NCBI GenBank assembly: GCA_031271075.1
Contig: JAISWN010000080.1
Coordinates: 1 to 17,702 of the forward strand
Direction of reading: 5' to 3'
DNA: 17,702 bases
Origin: Treponema sp.
Lineage (GTDB): Bacteria > Spirochaetota > Spirochaetia > Treponematales > Breznakiellaceae
Part shown: positions 12,596 through 17,702 of the stretch, piece after piece
Layout of the letters: every line of letters begins with the position of its first letter
How positions within the stretch are numbered: the first letter of the stretch is position 1
Program-made: the position numbers and the translations under genes
Notes under the pieces: model-generated
The model's database searches: none
The model's input: the letters and a program-made list of their open reading frames with translations, nothing else
Told to the model about the DNA's origin: nothing

Positions 12596-13897
12596 CTAAT
12601 TGTTCTTATCCAGAATGGCCTGAGCCCGGGGGCGTATACCCTTGAGGCCCTGTTCGGCGGTAACCTGTCCAAGGAGTATGTTCTGCATAAGGGGCGTTAA
12701 AAGCTGTTCCAGCTCAAGGTAGCCTCTCCTGACCGGGGCGAGATTCCCGTATTTTTCGAAGATAAGCCCGGTAACTTCCTTGATGTTTTTGGGGTACTTG
12801 CCCGCGTCCAGGTAGAGGTCCCAATATTTTTCATCATCAATAGAAGGGGGCACCCGCTTTGCCTTCGTATAGAGCGATTCCCCTTCATCCCCCCGGGCAA
12901 AGATACAAAACTTCCATGCCTCTTCAGGGTATTTGGTTCCCGCGCTGATACTGGTAGTATTGGATTTTACCACCGTGGTATGGCTGGTAGCCCGTCCCGA
13001 GGGCAAAGGATACACCGCGAATTTAACCCCCGCGTTCTGGAGCATAAGAACCACCGCCGCCGTTCCCTGGAACATGGCCACCTTATTGTTGATGATCCAG
13101 GTAGGCACCGACGCGGTCTGGGTTCCGGTAATCAGCGTTTCGGGAGGCATATAGCTGCCCTGGTAAAGTTCGGCTATTTTTTGAATCGCCTCATAACTTG
13201 CGCTCTGGTCAAGCTGGAAATTTTTCCTGGAAGAATCCAGCAAATTGCCGCCGTTGGCCCAGATATAGGGGTACATGGGATAAAGATCGGACTGAATTTC
13301 CATGGCGAATCCGTATTTCCGGTCGGCCCCGCTTCCGGAGCTTACCTTTTTTGCGATCTCAAGGAAGTCGTCGAAGGTCCAGTCATAGGACGGCAGGGGA
13401 ATACCCGCTTCCTCGAACATGGTCATGTTCATAATCATGTAGATGGGAGCGGTCCCCCAGGGAAGGCCGTACAGTACGCCGTCAATGGAACAATCCAGCA
13501 GCCCTTCTTTGTAATATTTCGTGAGATCGTAGTTATGCTCCCTGGCCATTCTGTCTATATCCCTGAGCCCCTTGGAATTGACAAAATCAGGCAGGTACTG
13601 AGTGGAAATCCTCATCACATCCGGCGCGGACCCCCCCGCAATCATGGTGAGCAGCTTGGTATGGTAATCCCCAAACCCGGACACCACCGGTTCTATCTTG
13701 ATGCTGGGGTTCGCCGCCTCAAAGGCCGATATAATATCCGCCTCCACGCCCAGGGCTTCCGGGGCGCCCCAGAAAGCGTACTTTACGGTAACCTGCTCCG
13801 CTCCCTGGGAACCGGTTTTTTGCTGATTACTGCCCCCGGCAAAAACAAGAAAACCGGCCAGCAAAAAGACAAGCCCCGATAAAAATATTTTTTTCAT
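12596..13897 (-). CDS. extracellular sugar-binding protein, family 1
   Basis: A 433-residue exported binding protein of the sugar ABC importer family. The signal peptide is MKKIFLSGLVFLLAGFLVFA with cleavage before GGSNQQ; no lipobox cysteine is present. Family landmarks include VTVKYAFWGAPEA, IISAFEAANPSIKIEPV, LLTMIAGGSAPDVMRI, DGVLYGLPWGTAPIYMIMN and GTKYPEEAWKFCIFA near the C-terminus. An AGGAGG site six bases before ATG 13897 supports the start. It begins an operon that continues through the permease remnant to the GH31 enzyme, so the natural ligand is probably an oligosaccharide, possibly xylose-containing, which is inference. Because the partner permease is broken, import would need a permease encoded elsewhere. 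The hairpin downstream may raise its expression relative to later genes. Confidence 0.9.
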   Translation of the reverse strand: MKKIFLSGLVFLLAGFLVFAGGSNQQKTGSQGAEQVTVKYAFWGAPEALGVEADIISAFEAANPSIKIEPVVSGFGDYHTKLLTMIAGGSAPDVMRISTQYLPDFVNSKGLRDIDRMAREHNYDLTKYYKEGLLDCSIDGVLYGLPWGTAPIYMIMNMTMFEEAGIPLPSYDWTFDDFLEIAKKVSSGSGADRKYGFAMEIQSDLYPMYPYIWANGGNLLDSSRKNFQLDQSASYEAIQKIAELYQGSYMPPETLITGTQTASVPTWIINNKVAMFQGTAAVVLMLQNAGVKFAVYPLPSGRATSHTTVVKSNTTSISAGTKYPEEAWKFCIFARGDEGESLYTKAKRVPPSIDDEKYWDLYLDAGKYPKNIKEVTGLIFEKYGNLAPVRRGYLELEQLLTPLMQNILLGQVTAEQGLKGIRPRAQAILDKNN

Positions 13898-13936
13898 TAT
13901 AAACCTCCTGAAAGATCCTGTTCCGGAAGACTTACG

Positions 13937-13964
13937 CTCCCAAAACAGATTTTCTCATTGGGAG
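13937..13964 (-). promoter_or_regulatory. stem-loop in the sugar-binding-protein leader
   Basis: CTCCCAA (13937-13943) and TTGGGAG (13958-13964) can pair around a 14-base loop within the predicted leader of the binding-protein mRNA. Function unknown. Confidence 0.3.
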
Positions 13965-13975
13965 AAGAAACCTTA

Positions 13976-14009
13976 AATGTAAAATATTTTCCAAAAATTG
14001 TACAATTTT
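13976..14009 (-). promoter_or_regulatory. promoter and 16-bp operator palindrome of the sugar operon
   Basis: AAAATTGTACAATTTT (13994-14009) is a perfect 16-bp palindrome. On the minus strand it contains TTGTAC (14000-14005), usable as a -35 box, followed after 18 bases by TACATT (13976-13981, four of six -10 matches). A dimeric repressor bound to the palindrome would cover the -35 box. The start would be near 13969, about 70 bases before the binding-protein ATG. Confidence 0.45.
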
Positions 14010-14018
14010 AAAATAAAA

Positions 14019-14180
14019 GTAACTATTCAGTCGTAGCGCGATTTCAGAGCTTTTCTTGTTCTCCAGTGCTTTAACGAAGGGGGCTACCGCCCCCTTCCGC
14101 TCTCAATCGGCTCATTTCGGGGCTAAAAGCCCCTTCATTCCGCCGATTTCCGCTATCCCCCGCGGCGACTGAATAGTTAC
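14019..14180. mobile_element. 162-bp MITE-like element with 15-bp terminal inverted repeats
   Basis: GTAACTATTCAGTCG (14019-14033) and CGACTGAATAGTTAC (14166-14180) are perfect inverted ends. Internal perfect stems are GAAGGGGGC/GCCCCCTTC (14076-14097, TACC loop) and GGGGCT/AGCCCC (14119-14133), the latter enclosed by AATCGGC (14105-14111) and GCCGATT (14142-14148). There is no coding capacity. The GTAA ends recall IS66-type transposon termini, but no 8-bp target duplication is visible, so the parent element is not assigned. It lies between two minus-strand genes and may also affect termination of the upstream TPR gene. Confidence 0.55.
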
Positions 14181-14192
14181 GAAAAAGCTTTC

Positions 14193-15458
14193 TCAGGGCT
14201 CCATGTTAAAGTAACGCCGGGCCAGCGGATCGCCGGGCTCCAGTTCCAGGACGGTACGGAAAAACCCCGCGGCTTCGTCGTCGTCCCCGGATTTCATGGC
14301 AAGGATCCCCAGGTTGGAAATGAGCTTAAGGTTCTCCGGATCGGCCCGTAGCGCGGTTTCCAGTTGCCGGCGGGCGGCGGGGTAATCTTCCAGTTCCATC
14401 AGGCAGATGGACAGCTCGTTCCGTATGTCCCCGTTGTCCCCCCCAAGCTCCAGGGTTTTTTCAAAAGATGCCCTGGCATCCTCCCAGTGGCCAAGCCGGC
14501 GTAGCGCCCAGCCCAGGACAAACCAGCCGTTCCACACCGAAGGATGCCGCTCCAGGAAGCCCCGTATGCTCCGGAGCCCCTCCTCCTCCCTGCCCCGGCG
14601 GATCAGATCCCAAGCTTCCCGGAAACTGAGGTCGTCCAGGCAGCTTTCCCCTATCTCTTTAAGGAAAGCCCGGGCCTTTTCCCTTTTCTCCTTATCAGAG
14701 GAGGAAGTCCCGGCGGAAACGTTGAAAGAGGATTTCCCCCCGGAGGAGAGGTCCAGGTAGGCGCTTAAAAGTTCCCTTGCCCGGCCAAAATCCCGGCGTT
14801 TCAGGTAGAAGCAGGCGGCGTTAAAAAAAGCGTCCGGAAAGGGAGGTTCCAGGGCCAGGGCTTCCCCGTAGGCCCGCTCCGTGGCGGCGGATTCCGCTTC
14901 GGCTTCCTCTTCCTGCCCCCGGCGCTCCAGCGCCGCAACCTTTTCCTCCAGGACCAGCGCCGAATTGAGCAGTACCGCCGGGGAACGGGGAAACAGGCCC
15001 TTGAGGGCGCTAAATATCTCCAGGGAAAGCCCGTAATCCCCGTTCTTTGCCTTAAAAATGGCCGCTTCGCTTAGCTCCGGCAGAATATCCGGCCGCAGGG
15101 CCAGCACAAAGCGGCGGTAGTAATCAAGCCAGGCAGGCCCGAAGCCCTCGGGCCGCCTATCCCCGGGGGGGCTCCCGGCGGCCAGGATCTTCAACATCCC
15201 CGAGAGGATCATCTCCCAGGAAAGTTCTTCCAGGTTGAGACTTTCCTCCCCTGGATGCAATTCCACGGGGATGGGTATTTCGGGCCGGATTTGAAATTCA
15301 TCGGCATCGGCATCGGCATCGGTATGGGCATGGCCGGCCCCCTCCTCTTCATGCTCCCCCGCCGCGTGGCGGGTCATAGATTCGATACGTCCCCGGACGC
15401 TTTCGGGAACCGCGAGAAACACGATCCCTCCGGCAGGGTACAGCGGCTGTTCAGGCAT
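14193..15458 (-). CDS. TPR-repeat protein
   Basis: A 421-residue soluble protein without a signal peptide. The N-terminal 60 residues hold a low-complexity His/Asp/Glu-rich stretch (HAAGEHEEEG and HTDADADADE, about 31-54). The middle part is helical, with an acidic ALERRGQEEEAEAESAATER segment. The C-terminal part (about 305-417) has tetratricopeptide repeats, seen as WFVLGWALRRLGHWEDARAS, NELSICLMELEDYPAARRQL and ISNLGILAMKSGDDDEAAGF. Such repeats form protein-binding surfaces; the partner is unknown. ATG overlaps the PilZ gene stop (TGATG), with GGAGG about 12 bases upstream, so the pair is translationally coupled. Co-expression with a PilZ protein suggests a shared pathway, perhaps signalling or motility, which is inference. 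Confidence 0.8.
   Translation of the reverse strand: MPEQPLYPAGGIVFLAVPESVRGRIESMTRHAAGEHEEEGAGHAHTDADADADEFQIRPEIPIPVELHPGEESLNLEELSWEMILSGMLKILAAGSPPGDRRPEGFGPAWLDYYRRFVLALRPDILPELSEAAIFKAKNGDYGLSLEIFSALKGLFPRSPAVLLNSALVLEEKVAALERRGQEEEAEAESAATERAYGEALALEPPFPDAFFNAACFYLKRRDFGRARELLSAYLDLSSGGKSSFNVSAGTSSSDKEKREKARAFLKEIGESCLDDLSFREAWDLIRRGREEEGLRSIRGFLERHPSVWNGWFVLGWALRRLGHWEDARASFEKTLELGGDNGDIRNELSICLMELEDYPAARRQLETALRADPENLKLISNLGILAMKSGDDDEAAGFFRTVLELEPGDPLARRYFNMEP
15301..15330. repeat. hexanucleotide repeat inside the TPR gene
   Basis: TCGGCA occurs three times in tandem (15301-15318), followed by TCGGTA and TGGGCA. In the gene it encodes the alternating Asp-Ala stretch at about residues 46-53. 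The six-base unit keeps frame, so slippage would only change linker length. Confidence 0.6.
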
Positions 15459-16375
15459 CAGGTTTTAGCGCCTCCGGCCGGGACCGCCCCGCCCTTTTCC
15501 CCGGCCTGGAGGCTAGGATCCGCGGCCGGTTTTTGGGGAATCTTTTTCAGCCCCCCTCCGCCTGAAGGGTCGCTTGCCGGCCGGATAGCGCCAAAGTAAT
15601 CGTTCAGCCGAATCCGGTAAGCCATGGGAATCACCGCCTCGTCAAACACAAGATGCAGAACCAGAAGATCCTTGCGGGATTCCACATTTTCCGCCTTGGC
15701 AAACCGCCCCTTGACCAGGTAGCTCTGCCGGGGTTCATTAAAATCCAGCCTGATGGAAACCTCCTTATCCAGGAGGAACTTGATCAGCCCCATCATAACG
15801 ATCTTTACCCCGAAAAAGGAGATATCCCGCACAATACAACGCCTGGGAACACCCTGTATGAATACCGCCGCCTCCCCTGAAAGAAGGTTCAACTTGCGGA
15901 TGTTTTCGGTGTTCAGAACGATCCAATCGTCCCGCCGCTTGGTGGAATTGAAATTGGCATCCAGCAGCCGCCCCATAATCTCGATTAAGTCGTCCGGGGG
16001 ACGCTGGGTAAATTGGACGGTAAAGAGGGCTACATCCTGGGAACCGCCGTAGGGGGCGTAACCAGTCGAGCGGGCGGATACAAAAAAAGTTACCTGCTCC
16101 CCCCCGCCGGGATCTTTAAAACAAAAACGGATGCTGACCATGTTGTTAGCCTGCTGGAGCTTGGCGATGAGACCGGATTTGATATTAACCGCGATTTTCG
16201 CCCCCTGGAAAGAGGACGAATAGATCACGCAAGGCCACACGTCGCTTACACATTTAAGATAGACCTGTTTAGACTGGAGGCCGGTAACCTGGATAATTTC
16301 TTTGGTATAGGTTACATCGATCTCCCTAAACCGTTCATAGAAAGTCGCTATTTTTTGACTGGTTAATACACCCAT
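15458..16375 (-). CDS. PilZ-domain protein
   Basis: A 305-residue cytoplasmic protein of the spirochaetal PilZ type. ATG 16375 is preferred over the TTG one codon earlier; the ribosome-binding site is weak. The N-terminal half (about 1-125) is a beta-rich domain resembling YcgR-N-like modules. The C-terminal PilZ domain (about 140-270) shows the DISFFG motif (184-189), matching the (D/N)xSxxG half of the c-di-GMP site. The other half, normally RxxxR, is seen only as KRR at 146-148, so c-di-GMP binding is uncertain. A Pro/Gly-rich basic tail follows. PilZ proteins couple c-di-GMP to motility or envelope functions. It lies 58 bases downstream of lon and overlaps the TPR gene by one base. Confidence 0.78.
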   Translation of the reverse strand: MGVLTSQKIATFYERFREIDVTYTKEIIQVTGLQSKQVYLKCVSDVWPCVIYSSSFQGAKIAVNIKSGLIAKLQQANNMVSIRFCFKDPGGGEQVTFFVSARSTGYAPYGGSQDVALFTVQFTQRPPDDLIEIMGRLLDANFNSTKRRDDWIVLNTENIRKLNLLSGEAAVFIQGVPRRCIVRDISFFGVKIVMMGLIKFLLDKEVSIRLDFNEPRQSYLVKGRFAKAENVESRKDLLVLHLVFDEAVIPMAYRIRLNDYFGAIRPASDPSGGGGLKKIPQKPAADPSLQAGEKGGAVPAGGAKT

Positions 16376-16433
16376 CAATCTTAACTATACAAAAGCCGCA
16401 CTCCGCCGTCAATTAAGGTTTCACTAATACCCC

Positions 16434-17702
16434 TTACGATAAGGCCAGGGCCAGTACCTCGTCAAAGCGTTCCACCGGGTGAAACTCAATACCCTCTTTC
16501 ACATACTCAGGGATCTCGTCCAGATCCCGCAGGTTCTGCTTGGGTATGATGATGTGCTTGGCCTTGTTCCGCCGGGCGGCGATGGTTTTCTCCTTAAGGC
16601 CCCCAATGGGCAGCACCTTGCCGGTTAGGGAAAGCTCCCCGGTCATGACCAGCCGGTCCGTTACGGTCTTCCCCCGCACGAGGGAGAGAAAGGCGGTAGC
16701 CATGGTGATCCCCGCGGAGGGGCCGTCCTTGGGAGTAGCGCCTTCGGGGATGTGAAGGTGGACATGGTTCTTCTCAAACCAGTCGGCGGGCAGGCTGTAA
16801 CGTTCCACCGCCAGTTTACGGGCCACGGTCATGGCAATGGTGGCGCTTTCCTTCATAATGTCCCCCATCTTGCCGGTAAGGGTAAGCCCTTCCTTGCCGG
16901 GAACCGACGTGGCCTCTATAACCAGGGTGTCACCGCCCATACTGGTCCAGGCAAGCCCCACGGACATGCCCGGACGGTCGGCCTTTTTTACCTCCCCTTC
17001 CGGGAATATGGGTTTACCCAGGTGTTCTTCTATGACTTTCCGGTCAATGGCGAACTTCCGGACAGGGACCTTGGGCGCAGGAGCCTTGGACGCCTTTTCC
17101 TGAGCCCCCAGGGCTTCCGGGCTTTCCTTAAGCGCCTCCTCCCCGGCCGCCCCCTCAGCCTCCTTTTCCTCCTCCTCAATGATCTGTTTGGCCAGTTTGC
17201 GGTGTATCTTATCCAGGTTCTTTTCAAAGTTCCTTACCCCCGCCTCCCGGGCGTAGCCGTTGGCGATGTACAGCAGGGAATCGGCGTTGTACTTTACCTG
17301 CCCCTTCCTGAGGCCGTTTTTTAGAAGGCTCTTGGGTACCAGGTAGCGTTTGGCTATTTCCAGCTTTTCCGTGTCGATGTAACCGGGAAGCTGGATGATC
17401 TCCATCCGGTCCTGGAGCGGCGAAGGGATGGTGTCCAGGGTGTTGGCGGTAACGATGAAAAAGATCCGGGAGATGTCGAAGGGCAGGTCCAGGTAGTGGT
17501 CCCGAAAGGCGTAGTTCTGCTCCGGATCCAGTACCTCCAGGAGGGCGCTGGCCGGGTCGCCCTGGTAACTCGCCCCCATCTTGTCTATCTCGTCTATCAT
17601 AAATACCGGGTCTTTGGCCTTCACAATCTTGAGGCCCTGGATGATCTTCCCCGGCATGGCGCCGATGTAGGTGCGGCGGTGGCCTTTTATCTCCGCCTCG
17701 TC
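16434..17702 (-). CDS. lon: ATP-dependent protease Lon, C-terminal part (5'-truncated by window edge)
   Basis: The frame is open to the right edge; 422 residues are visible. The AAA+ part shows Walker B VFMIDEIDKMG, the DPASALLEVLDPEQN block and the sensor region FFIVTANTLDTIPSPLQDRME. The proteolytic domain has the catalytic serine in TPKDGPSAGITMA (codon at 16716-16718) and the catalytic lysine in VLPIGGLKEK, then the conserved tail PKQNLRDLDEIPEYVKEGIE. Lon degrades misfolded and regulatory proteins in the cytoplasm. Between the AAA+ lid and the protease domain lies a long charged, Ala/Glu/Lys-rich insert (EEEEKEAEGAAGEEALKESP onward, about 45 residues), longer than in E. coli Lon. The upstream part with Walker A and the N-terminal domain is outside the window. 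Confidence 0.97.
   Translation of the reverse strand, partial: DEAEIKGHRRTYIGAMPGKIIQGLKIVKAKDPVFMIDEIDKMGASYQGDPASALLEVLDPEQNYAFRDHYLDLPFDISRIFFIVTANTLDTIPSPLQDRMEIIQLPGYIDTEKLEIAKRYLVPKSLLKNGLRKGQVKYNADSLLYIANGYAREAGVRNFEKNLDKIHRKLAKQIIEEEEKEAEGAAGEEALKESPEALGAQEKASKAPAPKVPVRKFAIDRKVIEEHLGKPIFPEGEVKKADRPGMSVGLAWTSMGGDTLVIEATSVPGKEGLTLTGKMGDIMKESATIAMTVARKLAVERYSLPADWFEKNHVHLHIPEGATPKDGPSAGITMATAFLSLVRGKTVTDRLVMTGELSLTGKVLPIGGLKEKTIAARRNKAKHIIIPKQNLRDLDEIPEYVKEGIEFHPVERFDEVLALALS

Noticed and set aside
14011..14188. 8-bp target duplication that would make the 14019-14180 element a proven IS66-type derivative
   Set aside because: Flanks AAATAAAA and GAAAAAGC do not match, so the parent family is left open.

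Overview
The window looks like the chromosome of a GC-rich anaerobic or host-associated spirochaete, most likely a Treponema/Breznakiellaceae-type gut organism. The clues are the PilZ-TPR-Lon neighbourhood, solute-binding proteins whose signal peptides end in an AGG-type sequence without a lipobox cysteine, a poly-G tract of the kind known from treponemes, and a glycan-degrading gene complement. The species assignment is inference only. Coding density is high. No tRNA, rRNA, CRISPR array or intact transposase gene was seen.

Layout. (1) 1-1149 (+): 3' part of a sulfatase gene entering from the left edge. (2) 1150-1436: hairpin-rich gap between convergent genes. (3) 1437-4128 (-): an outer-membrane TonB-dependent receptor gene followed by a HmuY-like lipoprotein gene. 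(4) 4129-4581: a 453-base divergent control region with a promoter-operator, a run of 15 G and two stem-loops. (5) 4582-9812 (+): six tightly packed genes encoding a DUF454/YbaN membrane protein, a flavodoxin-like protein, a FecCD-type permease, an ABC ATPase, a HemN-like radical SAM enzyme and a metal-chelate-type binding protein. (6) 9809-10003: a structured element with terminal inverted repeats. (7) 9983-13897 (-): a sugar-utilisation operon with a family-1 solute-binding protein, a truncated permease remnant and a GH31 alpha-xylosidase-like enzyme. (8) 14019-14180: a second element with perfect 15-bp terminal inverted repeats. (9) 14193-17702 (-): a TPR protein, a PilZ-domain protein and the C-terminal half of Lon protease.

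How the genes fit together. Regions 3-5 read as one anaerobic haem acquisition and breakdown system. HmuY-like lipoprotein and the receptor would capture haem at the surface. The binding protein, permease and ATPase would import it. The radical SAM enzyme, resembling the ChuW/HutW/HmuW class rather than HemN, would open the porphyrin ring without oxygen to release iron, with the flavodoxin as likely electron donor. The assignment to haem is inferred from the gene set; no single gene proves it. The receptor promoter overlaps an inverted repeat that could bind a metal-responsive repressor, and the G15 tract in its leader suggests phase-variable expression.

The sugar operon appears damaged: only about 55-60 residues of the first permease survive and the second is missing, so the binding protein and glycosidase are left without their own membrane channel.
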